64,000 nt of DNA, taken from positions 1 to 64,000 of the forward strand of contig PLCO01000012.1 in the NCBI GenBank assembly GCA_003134815.1, given 5' to 3'. Below are positions 42,772-52,130 of this stretch, piece after piece. Below the pieces are notes generated by a model. It did no database searches, was not told where the DNA came from, and saw only the letters and a program-made list of their open reading frames with translations. Numbering within the stretch: position 1 is the stretch's first letter; each line of letters opens with the position of its first letter. This stretch comes from Acidobacteriaceae bacterium (GTDB taxonomy: Bacteria; Acidobacteriota; Terriglobia; Terriglobales; Acidobacteriaceae). A program made the position numbers and the translations under genes.

Positions 42772-44949
42772 TCATTGCTGCCTCGTTGCAGCGCCGCCCA
42801 CCGCAACGCCCCCGGTCGCAATGCTCTCGACCGTCAACCACGATGGCGCCGCCTTCAAATCGCCGATCATGCCCACCCATCCGGCTTCTTCCCGCCGCAG
42901 ACCCGCCTTCGCATAAAACTCCCGGCACGGCGCGTTGTTCGGCGTTTCCTTGTACAGCCCCAAAAGGCGATTCTCCGGCGCTCCCAGCGCCCTCACGGCG
43001 TTCAGCAGCGCGTACTCGATGCCGAACCCAAAAACGCGGCAGCTCAGCACGAAGACGGGAATCTCCAATCCGTCCGTGGCGCGCCGCACCACCATCGCTC
43101 CCACCACTCCCATGCTTCCGAACTTGTCTTTAGCCGTCGCGGTCAACACCCATTGCTCCGCGCCCAGTCCCTCTTCCAGTTCGGCCAGTGTCACGCGGCT
43201 GCCGCACAGGTTGAACTGATTGGTGCGATTTACCAACTCCACCGCGCGTTTCAAGTCCGCCGTCCGCGTCGCATGCTCAATCTTTACTGCGAGCTCAAGA
43301 TTCTTCAGCGCCGCAGTCTCATCTTCCTGGCTCGCCTTTTGCTCGCTCCGCCGCGTCAGGAACTCGTCTCGCGCGGCGCGCTCGTGATAGAGCCGCGTCC
43401 GGTCCTGCACTTGATCCGCACTCCGATGCTTCTCCCAGTGCGCCAGCCAACGCCACGTCGCTTCCTCGCGCGCGTCCAACGTTGTCATCGCCGGGAACGC
43501 ATTTTGCACGCGCTCCAGCTCGTCGGGGCGGTCGTCGATGAACACAAAATCTTTCTCCTTCAGGTTCAGCTCATCGACAATGCTGGCCATATTGGTCGCC
43601 TTCGGCTCCCAGTTGATTCGCGGAGCCACAAAGTCGTCCATCGCCAGCACGCCACCGGAAAAATCCACATTCCTCGGATCGTTCTTCGAATTAATCGAGA
43701 GCAGCACTCCCTTGTCCCGCAGCCCCTTCAGGATTTTCTGCCGGTCCGCGAAATGTTCCACTGCTCCCTCGCCGATCACGCCATCCCACAGCGTATTGTC
43801 CAGGTCGCACACCACAACTTTCTTCTCAGCCAGCAAAGCATCCGATGCAATCGCCTCGATATACGGTCCCCGCGCCAGCTCGATGCTCAGCGCCGTCGGA
43901 TGATGCACCTTTCCATGGAACACAACTCGCCCCAACGCGAAGTCGCCGGTGTTCCTCCGCAGCGCCTCTTCATCGATCACGCGCACCTGCCCCTCAAATG
44001 CTGCATCGCTCGCAATTCGCTCTATCCGCTGGTTGATGAATGGCCGCGCCTGCACGCGGTTTCTGAGGGTCGATATATTCTTCGCCGCGCCGCTCCAGAA
44101 ACCGAAAGTCTGCACCACGGCAGCGGAATTGTGCACATAGATCGGGCAACCGAGCTGCTGCGCCATCAAGCGAACCGTCGCTGCCACTTCTTCCAGCATT
44201 CCATCGAGCATGGCGAAGAATTTCGCCCGAGGCCAAAAGCCCGCATTCCAGCGCAGAATCTGGTCATATTCGGGAACAAATGTGTATGAGAATGGGCTGA
44301 AAAAAACCAGATCGAACCCGCCCTGACCCAGCTCGCGAATATCGTTGCGCAATATTGCTTGCACGCTGTTGTATCGGTGCACAGGATCCACGGCAATCTG
44401 CGCCTGTGAGCACTGCCCGGCTATGCCCGCCATGAGTTCGCTCTCCAGGCAATCGCCGATGAACAGCACGCGCAGATTCTTACGCACCGGCTGCAACAGA
44501 GGCACGATGATCCGGCCGAGCTCGTCGACCAGCAATTGCTGCGCCGGCGCCGAAACCCTCCCTTCCAGAATCCCGGCCCATCGCGGTTTTACGCATTCGA
44601 GGATTCTGCCGGCAGAAAATGCCGCCGCATCCGCCGGACGCATCGACGGGTGATTCAAGCGTGAGATCCAGCCAGCGAATTGATCCTCGTGAAACTCATC
44701 CGGATTTCGCACCCACTCGCCTGCGAGATCGATGGCGGTCTCAATGACCGCCTGCCACCATTCGTGGATCTCCGTCATCCGCTCAGGCAGAAATCCAGCT
44801 GACTGGTCCGCTTCTCTCAGCGCCTGATATAGCGCCTCTGCCAGCTCCGCGCGGTGCGCTGCAAATGCCGCGGCCAACTCCTTGCGCGACTCCAGTTCCT
44901 TGCGCGAGCCAAACTGCCTTCGCGAGTTTTGATCTTCAGCAGCGGTCAG
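42772..44949 (-). CDS. FkbH-like HAD-IIIC phosphatase with GNAT-like C-terminus
   Basis: A protein of about 725 residues. The N-terminal part (to about 300) contains an SGNH-like domain (NLRVLFIGDCLESELMAGIAG, FDLVFFSPFSYTF). A HAD-IIIC domain carries DLDNTLWDGVIGE (nucleophile and acid Asp), SINSKND and FVFIDDRPDE, and the C-terminus resembles a GNAT fold (SMGVVGAMVV, RVFGFGIEYALLNAV). FkbH-type enzymes load glyceryl units onto carrier proteins for polyketide or surface-sugar biosynthesis; no PKS is nearby. AAGGAGG with 7-base spacing points to a CTG start at 44949, and no ATG/GTG/TTG fits. An ATG at 45096 would overlap the upstream gene by 92 bases. Confidence 0.75.
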   Translation of the reverse strand: MTAAEDQNSRRQFGSRKELESRKELAAAFAAHRAELAEALYQALREADQSAGFLPERMTEIHEWWQAVIETAIDLAGEWVRNPDEFHEDQFAGWISRLNHPSMRPADAAAFSAGRILECVKPRWAGILEGRVSAPAQQLLVDELGRIIVPLLQPVRKNLRVLFIGDCLESELMAGIAGQCSQAQIAVDPVHRYNSVQAILRNDIRELGQGGFDLVFFSPFSYTFVPEYDQILRWNAGFWPRAKFFAMLDGMLEEVAATVRLMAQQLGCPIYVHNSAAVVQTFGFWSGAAKNISTLRNRVQARPFINQRIERIASDAAFEGQVRVIDEEALRRNTGDFALGRVVFHGKVHHPTALSIELARGPYIEAIASDALLAEKKVVVCDLDNTLWDGVIGEGAVEHFADRQKILKGLRDKGVLLSINSKNDPRNVDFSGGVLAMDDFVAPRINWEPKATNMASIVDELNLKEKDFVFIDDRPDELERVQNAFPAMTTLDAREEATWRWLAHWEKHRSADQVQDRTRLYHERAARDEFLTRRSEQKASQEDETAALKNLELAVKIEHATRTADLKRAVELVNRTNQFNLCGSRVTLAELEEGLGAEQWVLTATAKDKFGSMGVVGAMVVRRATDGLEIPVFVLSCRVFGFGIEYALLNAVRALGAPENRLLGLYKETPNNAPCREFYAKAGLRREEAGWVGMIGDLKAAPSWLTVESIATGGVAVGGAATRQQ

Positions 44950-45004
44950 ACCATTTCCTCCTTGCGAATGCTTCCAGTATCTTTCATCCGTCCCGCTGCT
45001 TTCT

Positions 45005-46513
45005 TCAGGGCCTGGCAAAGATTTCGCGAGTCGCGTCGCCTGCCGCCGCCAGGTTTGCCAACCACATCTCCGTGTACTCCCTGGAAAGCACAACACCGTC
45101 AGCCCCGGCAGTTAAGGCCGCACGCACTTCCGCCTTCACTCCTTCGGGAGTGGTCTGTTTCCAGCCGGCTTGAACCGGAACATTGATGTCCACGCTTGGG
45201 TAAATCTGGATCGAATGTCCTGTGTCGGCAATGGCGCGCTTTGTTTCGCGTGCAATGTAATCCACTGAGAGCCGATTGTTCGCGAGTTCGCCGTAAGGAG
45301 CTTCGTCGTAACCCATCATCTTCATATACATCGGAGTAAACTCCTCTGGCGTCGCATCGGCAAAGATCGTCGCGCACAGTCTCTGGATGAAACCTGTCAT
45401 TCGCCCGCCGCCGGCGTTGTTATACGTAGCGATCTTGATAAAGTCCGCATAGTTCTTGATCGTTGCGTAGCTATCGGCCGCGCTGTAAAACGGGCTGAAA
45501 GTGATGTTTTGAACCATATGAAATCCAAACGGCTTCTGCGGAGCGATGCTCTTTGCGGTCCCATAAAGCGCCGAGCGAACTTCGTGATAGCTGTCGTTCC
45601 ACATTTTGTGCCATGCCATCACCTCCGGATAATCCAGGAGAATCCTCCAGAAGGTGACGAAATAGCCGTCGGCCGGGCGCTGCGCGTTTCCCGCCGCCTC
45701 AAAAAGCCGATCGAGCTTGATAAACCCTTCCCTGGCTCTCCCGGCAGAGATGTCGCGGTCCCGGGCTTTTTCGAGGCAATAGGGGCAGAAGCAGCAGATT
45801 CCGGTCGTCGCCCAGCCTCCACCAATCAAGTTATCCAGCGGGCCCATGCGCTCGCAGCCCCAGATAATGCCCGCCACCAGGTCGGAATATCCCGAAAGAT
45901 ACGATTCAATCCTGCCGGTGAGTAAAGCCCGGTAGTCCGGATGGTTCCAGCACGCGCCGTCGGTAGGTTTCCCGTATACGTCGATCTCCGCCACTTTGGT
46001 GAGTCCCGGGATCAGCTTCATCATGTTGGCGTTCGTGTTGTTGTAGTCCCAGGCAAAGAAATCCATACCCCGGGCCTTCATCTTCGGCGCCACCTCGCCG
46101 ATCACATTGAAACGGCTCGCCGCGTGAAAATCCTTGAGCGTTGTGCCAGTAAAATACTTCGGATCGTAGTCGTAAAACGCTCCTCCGATCTCCGGGTGAG
46201 CCTTCGAATACGTTCCATGGTCCGGCAGCGGAATCTTGCCGCTCACATCCGTCGCTTCAGAGTTAAATGTGAATGCGAATACCGTATTCACGTTGCCCTT
46301 TTCCTGCAGGTTGTCGAGCAGCGCATCAATGCCTTCATCTTGCCAGGCATAAGCCTTCACCTGTGTCGCCACAAGATTTTTTCGATTGACTGTCTTCATG
46401 CCGGATGGCAAAGCCTGCGCGGAACTCGCCCGCGCGCGCGAAGGAAAATTGCTGGCGGCGGACATTGCAGCAAGCAGTTGGAAAAAACGCCGCCTCGTTA
46501 ACTCGAAACTCAT
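45005..46513 (-). CDS. Tat-exported TIM-barrel-like protein, glycosidase-like
   Basis: A 502-residue protein with a clear twin-arginine signal (ELTRRRFFQLLAAMSAAS), so it is exported folded. The body looks like an (alpha/beta)8 glycosidase-type fold: KARGMDFFAWDYNN, VAGIIWGCERMGPLDN, a Cys cluster CCFCPYCLEKARD, and FADFIKIATYNNAGG-like NYADFIKIATYNNAGGGR. The C-terminal AALTAGADGVVLSREYTEMWLANLAAAG suits the last barrel strands. I cannot name a GH family. It is upstream of the FkbH-like gene on the same strand, 55 bp apart, so the two may be co-transcribed. Confidence 0.6.
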   Translation of the reverse strand: MSFELTRRRFFQLLAAMSAASNFPSRARASSAQALPSGMKTVNRKNLVATQVKAYAWQDEGIDALLDNLQEKGNVNTVFAFTFNSEATDVSGKIPLPDHGTYSKAHPEIGGAFYDYDPKYFTGTTLKDFHAASRFNVIGEVAPKMKARGMDFFAWDYNNTNANMMKLIPGLTKVAEIDVYGKPTDGACWNHPDYRALLTGRIESYLSGYSDLVAGIIWGCERMGPLDNLIGGGWATTGICCFCPYCLEKARDRDISAGRAREGFIKLDRLFEAAGNAQRPADGYFVTFWRILLDYPEVMAWHKMWNDSYHEVRSALYGTAKSIAPQKPFGFHMVQNITFSPFYSAADSYATIKNYADFIKIATYNNAGGGRMTGFIQRLCATIFADATPEEFTPMYMKMMGYDEAPYGELANNRLSVDYIARETKRAIADTGHSIQIYPSVDINVPVQAGWKQTTPEGVKAEVRAALTAGADGVVLSREYTEMWLANLAAAGDATREIFARP

Positions 46514-46622
46514 GACCTGCCCCCCCTGATTCTGCCATAAACTTCGCCCGCACCAGCATACGCGGGCCCGCGGCGCCGTCCACGCAATACAATAGAAGTG
46601 GAACTCACCCTAGAGGAATAAC

Positions 46623-46805
46623 ATGCCCCTTTCTGGAGAAGCTATCCGCCTGATGAACTACATTGACGACGTCGCCGTGACCTTGCGCCGGGTGCTTGCG
46701 CTGGTCCCAACGCTCTCCGCTGACGAGCGCGCCAAGGTCGCTGAGCACCTGCTCCGCGCCCGCCCCAGCGTCGAAGAAGTGGCCGACGCCCTTGCCCTCA
46801 AATGA
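46623..46805 (+). CDS. small acidic helical protein, unknown
   Basis: A 60-residue protein with a good GAGGA ribosome-binding site 6 bases before the ATG. The sequence is predicted all-helical (IDDVAVTLRRVLALVPTLSADERAKVAEHLLRARP in two helices). No family is recognised. It is followed after 22 bp by the truncated 3-hydroxyacyl-CoA dehydrogenase-like gene and is probably co-transcribed with it. Confidence 0.6.
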   Translation: MPLSGEAIRLMNYIDDVAVTLRRVLALVPTLSADERAKVAEHLLRARPSVEEVADALALK

Positions 46806-46827
46806 GTCTCTTCATTCACTGAAGATT

Positions 46828-47346
46828 GTGCTCACCATCGCCATCATCGGGGCCGGGCCGCTCGGTCGCCGGCTCGCGTTGCTGGCCGCCAGCGCCGGCT
46901 ATCGTGTCCTGCTTGAGGACGTCATGCCGGGCAACCTGCATCATGCGAGGGAATCGATTCGCCAGCAGCTTAGTCCGCAGGCTCTGCCCGCGGTCGCATT
47001 CGTCAACTCAATTGAAGACGCTGTCCGTGACGCCGACCTCGTGATCGACTGCGTCCCCGACGAGCTCGAATCCAAGCTGGAGATTTTCTGGCTTGTGGAC
47101 CGCATGGCGCCACCCCGCACCGTCATCGCCACTCCCACCGTCAACCAATCCATCGCCGATCTGGCCAGTTGCACCAACCGGCGGGAAAAATGCATCGCCA
47201 TCGCCGCCTCGCCGGATGATCTGACTACAGGCGCCGAACTCCTGCTTCGCGCCGCCTCGTTCACCAGCGATGAAACCGTGGCTCTCCTCGTCGATTTCTT
47301 TCTTCGGCTTGGCTTCCGTCCGGTGGTCGAGCGCACGACAGCCTGA
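46828..47346 (+). CDS. 3-hydroxyacyl-CoA dehydrogenase NAD-binding domain protein (stand-alone)
   Basis: A 172-residue protein from a GTG at 46828. It begins with a Rossmann motif TIAIIGAGPLGRRLALLAASAGYRVLLEDV, then NSIEDAVRDADLVIDCVPDELESKLEIF and PRTVIATPTVNQSIADL, matching the NAD-binding half of 3-hydroxyacyl-CoA dehydrogenase. The C-terminal dimerisation and catalytic domain is absent, and the usual catalytic His region (GxHFFNP) reads CIAIAASP. It is therefore unlikely to act as a dehydrogenase alone. It is either a decayed gene or a repurposed nucleotide-binding protein. Confidence 0.7.
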   Translation: MLTIAIIGAGPLGRRLALLAASAGYRVLLEDVMPGNLHHARESIRQQLSPQALPAVAFVNSIEDAVRDADLVIDCVPDELESKLEIFWLVDRMAPPRTVIATPTVNQSIADLASCTNRREKCIAIAASPDDLTTGAELLLRAASFTSDETVALLVDFFLRLGFRPVVERTTA

Positions 47347-47366
47347 AAACCGCAACGCCCTAGCGC

Positions 47367-49193
47367 TCACATCCTGCAGATCAGCAGCTCGCGCTCGTAG
47401 ATCATCTCCGGTGGCAGGTGGTCGTGCACGTCGATAAAGAGCTCTTCATGGCCAATCAGTTCTTTGCGCCATGCAGCGCGATTCACCTCCTGCATCTGGT
47501 CGAACTGAGCGCGCGAAATGTCCAGCCCCGCCCATTCCATGTCTTCGTAGTAGGGCGTCCAACCGATCGGCGTTTCCTTGCCTTGAGCGCGGCCGTGCAC
47601 GCGATCAACAATCCACTTCAGCACCCGCATATTTTCGCTGAATCCCGGCCATAGAAACTTCCCGTCCTCGCTCTTGCGGAACCAGTTCACATAAAAAATC
47701 CGCGGCGTGGAGCTCAGCGAGCGCTGCATCTTGATCCAGTGCCGGAAGTAGTCGCCCATGTGGTAACCGCAGAACGGCAGCATCGCCATTGGATCGCGTC
47801 GCATCATGCCCACTGCGCCGCTCGCCGCAGCCGTAGTCTCCGATCCCATTGTGGCGCCCATGTAAACGCCGGCGCTCCAGTTGAACGCCTGGTAGACGAG
47901 CGGCATTGTCGTCGACCGCCGCCCGCCAAAAACGAACGCCCCAATCGGCACACCCGCCGGATCCTCCCATGCCGCGTCAATTGACGGGCACTGCCTGGCC
48001 GGCGCGGTAAATCGCCCGTTGGGATGCGCCGCCTTGGCCCCCGTCTGCTTTTGAATCTCCGGCGTCCAGCGATTGCCGCGCCAGTCTTCGCACTCAGTCG
48101 GCGGCTCGTCCGTCATTCCCTCCCACCACACGCCACCGTCCGCCGTCAGCGCCACGTTGGTAAAAATCGTGTTCCGGCTCAGCGCCGCCATCGCGTTGGG
48201 ATTCGTCTTTTCGCTCGTGCCCGGAGCCACGCCAAAAAATCCCGCTTCCGGGTTGATGGCGCGCAGTTGGCCGTTCGCGTCCGGCTTGATCCACGCAATA
48301 TCGTCGCCAACCGTCGTCACCTTCCAATCGCCCAGCACCTTCGGCGGCACCAGCATTGCCAGATTCGTCTTCCCGCACGCCGACGGAAACGCTGCTGCCA
48401 CATATGTCTTCTCGCCCTGCGGCGACTCCACGCCCACAATGAGCATGTGCTCGGCCATCCAGCCTTCATCGCGTGCAATGTTCGAAGCAATGCGCAGCGC
48501 AAAGCATTTCTTGCCCAGCAGCGCATTGCCGCCATAGCCCGATCCGTAACTCCAGATTTCGCGAGCCTCGGGAAAATGAACAATGTACTTCGCGTCGTTG
48601 CATGGCCAAGGCACATCTTTCTGTCCCGGCGCGAGCGGCGCGCCCACAGAGTGCATGCATGGAACCACGCGCACCGCGCCGCGGTCGATCTCCGCCAGCA
48701 CCGGCAGCCCGATCCGCGTCATGATGCGCATGTTCACCACCACGTAGGGCGAATCAGTTAACTCCACTCCGATGCGCGACATCGGCGAGCCCACCGGCCC
48801 CATGCTGAAGGCCAGCACATACATCGTCCGTCCGCGCATGCAGCCGTTGAACAGCTCCTTGAGCTTTTTGCGCATCTCGTACGGCTCAACCCAATTGTTG
48901 GTCGGCCCGGCATTGTCCTTTGAAAAAGAGCAGATGAAAGTGCGGTCCTCCACCCGGGCGACGTCGCGCGGGTCGGAGCGCGCGTAAAAGCAACCCGGCC
49001 ACTTCTCCTGATTCAGCCGGATGAAAGTCCCCACCGCTACCAGCTCGTCGCATAGCCAGTCATATTCTTGTTGGCTTCCATCCACCCAGTGAATGCGGGC
49101 CGGCTGCGTCAGCTCCGCCATCTTCTCCACCCAGCGAATCAGGTGCTTGTTCGTCGTCAGCGGCTTGGCGATGCCCGATTTCCCCTGTTTCAT
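47367..49193 (-). CDS. pckG: GTP-dependent phosphoenolpyruvate carboxykinase
   Basis: A 608-residue cytosolic enzyme converting oxaloacetate to phosphoenolpyruvate with GTP (gluconeogenesis/anaplerosis). Length is standard. Motifs: [28 protein letters not shown], the kinase loop [25 protein letters not shown], and [20 protein letters not shown]. The ATG at 49193 follows AAGG by 9 bases. It is single-cistron, divergent from the molybdopterin gene with a 420-bp gap. Confidence 0.95.
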   Translation of the reverse strand: MKQGKSGIAKPLTTNKHLIRWVEKMAELTQPARIHWVDGSQQEYDWLCDELVAVGTFIRLNQEKWPGCFYARSDPRDVARVEDRTFICSFSKDNAGPTNNWVEPYEMRKKLKELFNGCMRGRTMYVLAFSMGPVGSPMSRIGVELTDSPYVVVNMRIMTRIGLPVLAEIDRGAVRVVPCMHSVGAPLAPGQKDVPWPCNDAKYIVHFPEAREIWSYGSGYGGNALLGKKCFALRIASNIARDEGWMAEHMLIVGVESPQGEKTYVAAAFPSACGKTNLAMLVPPKVLGDWKVTTVGDDIAWIKPDANGQLRAINPEAGFFGVAPGTSEKTNPNAMAALSRNTIFTNVALTADGGVWWEGMTDEPPTECEDWRGNRWTPEIQKQTGAKAAHPNGRFTAPARQCPSIDAAWEDPAGVPIGAFVFGGRRSTTMPLVYQAFNWSAGVYMGATMGSETTAAASGAVGMMRRDPMAMLPFCGYHMGDYFRHWIKMQRSLSSTPRIFYVNWFRKSEDGKFLWPGFSENMRVLKWIVDRVHGRAQGKETPIGWTPYYEDMEWAGLDISRAQFDQMQEVNRAAWRKELIGHEELFIDVHDHLPPEMIYERELLICRM

Positions 49194-49613
49194 CTCTCAA
49201 CACCTTCTTCCGCCGCCAGTGGCGCTATGAATGAATCAATTGGATAAACGATACACTTTCGCCGCCAGCTGCCCGTTCTTAGATAGAACGTACAGCCATT
49301 CGAGAACCAGAAATTCTACGGGGCGTTTAAATCATTTTATACGAGATTGCCAGGCGCTACGGCGAGATGAAACATGTCCCCACAACTCCGCTGCTTGTTG
49401 GCTTCACAGTAAGAATTCTTCTCCGGCCGGCGGGCAAGAGAGCCAGATTCTCCCCGTGCCACTTGCGTTGTAACGGCAGGGCGGCACGCGAATGTCCAGT
49501 GACAAAAGTCATTTCGGGAACCGGTAGGCACATATATGCTGGCGAAGGAATGAGGAATCTGGTTTTCCACGTGCGGAGTGAGCAGAGCCCCAAGCCGCCA
49601 GAGGAGAGATCGA
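49194..49613. other. 420-bp divergent intergenic region
   Basis: It separates pckG from the molybdopterin/cytochrome b gene. It holds the palindrome at 49499 and a candidate -10 (TATGCT at 49535) for the rightward gene. No small gene or repeat is seen in the rest. Confidence 0.6.
49499..49512 (+). promoter_or_regulatory. GTGAC-N4-GTCRC palindrome, site A
   Basis: GTGACAAAAGTCAT lies 102 bp upstream of the molybdopterin/cytochrome b gene. TATGCT (49535-49540) is centred 32 bp from the palindrome centre, the spacing of a Crp/Fnr-type class II activated promoter (site near -41.5). Confidence 0.55.
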
Positions 49614-51281
49614 ATGATCAAGTTTGACGCGGAGCACGGCGCCGTTCATTATCCCCCGGATCGCCGACACCGCCTCTGGATTCGTCCATCGATCCTGATC
49701 GGAACTGGCGCTTTAATCGCGTCGTTGGTGGCTGCGGCGTGGATTGAGATGGCCATCGCCGGCCTGCCGCACATTCCGCCCGTCCCGCTCGCCTATCCCA
49801 GCGACTTCGCCGGACCCCACGGCTTCCCGCTCTGGGTTCGCTACTCCCACTTCTTCAACTTCCTCTTCGTTACCATGCTCATTCGCAGCGGCCTTTCCAT
49901 CCTCGCCGATCATCCCCGGCTCTACTTCAACGACGACTGTACGCCGAACAGCGAGTGGATCCGCCTCACGCCCTTGAGGGTTCCGAGCGACCGCCTGTGG
50001 ACGGCCAAGGACGACGCCCGCTTCCTCACGCCGCTCATCGGCACCCCCGGCTACAGGCATACCATCGGCGTGGCGCGCGTGTGGCACTTCATCAACGTGC
50101 ACGGCTTCATCATCTGCGGCTTGTACTTTGTCACCATGCTCTTCACCACCGACCAATGGAAGCGCCTGGTGCCTGCATCGCCCACGGTCGTCTTGCAGGC
50201 GTGGAATACCTGGGTCCACTACGCCACCTTTCATCTGCCTGCCGAGCTCAACGGCTTTTACGGATATAACGCACTACAGCAGATCGCCTACTTCACCGTC
50301 GTCTTTGTCTTTGGTCCCCTGGCGATCCTCACCGGCATTGCCATGTCGCCCGCAGTGGTGAATCATTTCACTTGGTACGCGAAGCTATTCGGCGGCCGGC
50401 AATCGGCGCGGTCCATTCACTTCCTCACCATGCTCAGCTTTCTCGCGTTTCTGGTCGTGCACATCACGCTCGTGGTCATGACCGGGTTCGCGCGCAACAT
50501 GAACCACATCGTCCTCGGCACCAACGATGCGGGCCGGCTGGGCATCTGGCTGGGCTTCGTGGGCATTGGCGTCGTAGTTCTTTGCTGGATCGCCGCGCAC
50601 TATCTCTCCTGGTTTCAGCCGCGAGCCCTGCAACATGCGCTCAAGGTCGTCGCTTATCCCATGCAACTGCTCACGCTGAACCGGCTGATGCCGCAGCAGA
50701 CGTATTCGGAAAAGGACATTTCGCCCTACATGTGGCCGAATGGCAAGTTGCCCGTCCGCGACGACTGGAAGCATCTCGCCGCGGACCACTTCCGCGATTT
50801 CAAGCTGAAAGTCGGCGGCCTGGTCGAGAATCCCGTCGAGCTTTCGCTGGCCGACCTGCGGAATCTGGGCGAGTTGGAGCACATCGCCATGCATCATTGC
50901 ATCCAGGGCTGGAGCGGCATCGCCAAGTGGGGCGGCATCCCCATGAAGATGCTGATCGATCTGGTTCGCCCCCTGCCTGAAGCGCACACCGTCGCCTTCT
51001 TTTCCTTTGGCGAAGCACTCTACGGAGGGCCCTATTACGATACGCAGAGCCTTGAGAACGTGCTCAAGCCGCAGTGCCTGCTTGCTTCCGAGATGAACGG
51101 CCAGCCGCTGCCCGAGGTCTACGGCGCCCCTTTGCGGCTGCGGGTCGAAAATCAGCTCGGATACAAAATGGTCAAGTGGATTGAGCGCATCGAGTTTGTC
51201 GAATCGGAAAAGAAGCTCGGCGCGGGCGAAGGCGGGAAGAACGAAGACGATGAGTACTTCGACCTTCTGCCCAATATCTGA
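49614..51281 (+). CDS. cytochrome b561-like membrane domain fused to molybdopterin oxidoreductase domain
   Basis: A 555-residue protein. The ATG at 49614 follows GAGGAG by 7 bases. Residues about 1-345 contain six or so membrane helices with haem-type histidines (WVRYSHFFNFLF, WHFINVHGFIICG, IHFLTMLSFLAFLVVHITLV). The rest is a sulfite-oxidase-type molybdopterin domain, with the Mo-ligand Cys in MHHCIQGWSGIAKWGGIPM followed by FFSFGEALYGGPYYDTQSL. It probably oxidises or reduces a small oxo-compound while exchanging electrons with the quinone pool. The substrate is not determined. It is 18 bp upstream of an HPP-family gene. Confidence 0.85.
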   Translation: MIKFDAEHGAVHYPPDRRHRLWIRPSILIGTGALIASLVAAAWIEMAIAGLPHIPPVPLAYPSDFAGPHGFPLWVRYSHFFNFLFVTMLIRSGLSILADHPRLYFNDDCTPNSEWIRLTPLRVPSDRLWTAKDDARFLTPLIGTPGYRHTIGVARVWHFINVHGFIICGLYFVTMLFTTDQWKRLVPASPTVVLQAWNTWVHYATFHLPAELNGFYGYNALQQIAYFTVVFVFGPLAILTGIAMSPAVVNHFTWYAKLFGGRQSARSIHFLTMLSFLAFLVVHITLVVMTGFARNMNHIVLGTNDAGRLGIWLGFVGIGVVVLCWIAAHYLSWFQPRALQHALKVVAYPMQLLTLNRLMPQQTYSEKDISPYMWPNGKLPVRDDWKHLAADHFRDFKLKVGGLVENPVELSLADLRNLGELEHIAMHHCIQGWSGIAKWGGIPMKMLIDLVRPLPEAHTVAFFSFGEALYGGPYYDTQSLENVLKPQCLLASEMNGQPLPEVYGAPLRLRVENQLGYKMVKWIERIEFVESEKKLGAGEGGKNEDDEYFDLLPNI

Positions 51282-51299
51282 GGAATCGAAGGATGCATT

Positions 51300-51953
51300 T
51301 TGCGAGTTGACGGCGCGAGCACAAACGATGCAGGACCTGAGCACGTTCGAGTGCTGCTCGGGCATTTGCGGCTGGCGTGGCTGCTGGATCATTTTCCGCC
51401 CCGCGTTGTCTGGGCGGCCTATGTCGCCGTGAACGGCTTCCTCACCATAGCCCTGCTGGCGCTGCTGGCGGTCGTCACCGGCAGCCCGTTCGTCTTTCCG
51501 TCCCTCGGCCCCACGGCCTACCTTCTATTCATCGCGCCGCTGGCTGAGAACTCCAGCCCGCGCAACACAATTCTGGGCCACTCCATCGGCCTCGTCTGCG
51601 GTTATGCCGCGTACTCCCTTACCGGTGCCGCCAACATGCCCTTTGGCGTGCATCCCGGCGTCTACTGGCCACGCATTCTAGCCGCCGCGCTGTCGCTCTC
51701 GGCCACAGGCGCGGTGATGGTTCTTTTGCGCGCCGATCATCCGCCTGCCGGCGCAACAACGCTCATCGTTTCGCTGGGCATCATCTCCCAGCCCAAAGAG
51801 CTCATCATCATTGAGATCGCCGTGATCCTGCTTACGGCACAAGCCCTCGCAATCAATCGGCTTGCGGGGGTGCCCTATCCTGTGTGGAGGAACCGCGGAC
51901 CATCAGAACCCGATCACATGGCACGGAGTGAAATTCTGGAGCGAGACGAATAA
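51300..51953 (+). CDS. HPP-family membrane protein
   Basis: A 217-residue protein with about five membrane helices. It contains the HPP signature LRADHPPAGATTLIVSLG near residue 147, plus FPSLGPTAYLLF and NTILGHSIGLVCGY, all typical of the family. A plant HPP protein has been reported as a chloroplast nitrite transporter, so nitrite or a similar anion is a possible substrate. The start is a TTG at 51300 with AAGGA 6 bases upstream; a GTG further in is possible. It is co-transcribed with the molybdopterin/cytochrome b gene. Confidence 0.82.
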   Translation: MRVDGASTNDAGPEHVRVLLGHLRLAWLLDHFPPRVVWAAYVAVNGFLTIALLALLAVVTGSPFVFPSLGPTAYLLFIAPLAENSSPRNTILGHSIGLVCGYAAYSLTGAANMPFGVHPGVYWPRILAAALSLSATGAVMVLLRADHPPAGATTLIVSLGIISQPKELIIIEIAVILLTAQALAINRLAGVPYPVWRNRGPSEPDHMARSEILERDE

Positions 51954-52130
51954 CGCTCTTACACAAACGCACGAACCTTCCGATAATTTTGCCCGACGAG
52001 CGCAAACGTCCTGACGATTCGCTCGTACCCCTCGCCGTTCATCAAAGTGAATCAATCCAAAACAGTCAGTTTAATCTGAGATGGAGAGCGCGAGGTGTCA
52101 ACAAATCGCTATTACGTTACATGATTCGTC

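Noticed and set aside
51975..52010. Possible third copy of the AT-rich repeat (CCGATAATTTTGCCC)
   Set aside because: Only about 15 bases resemble the first module; the A-rich box and T-rich tract are missing.
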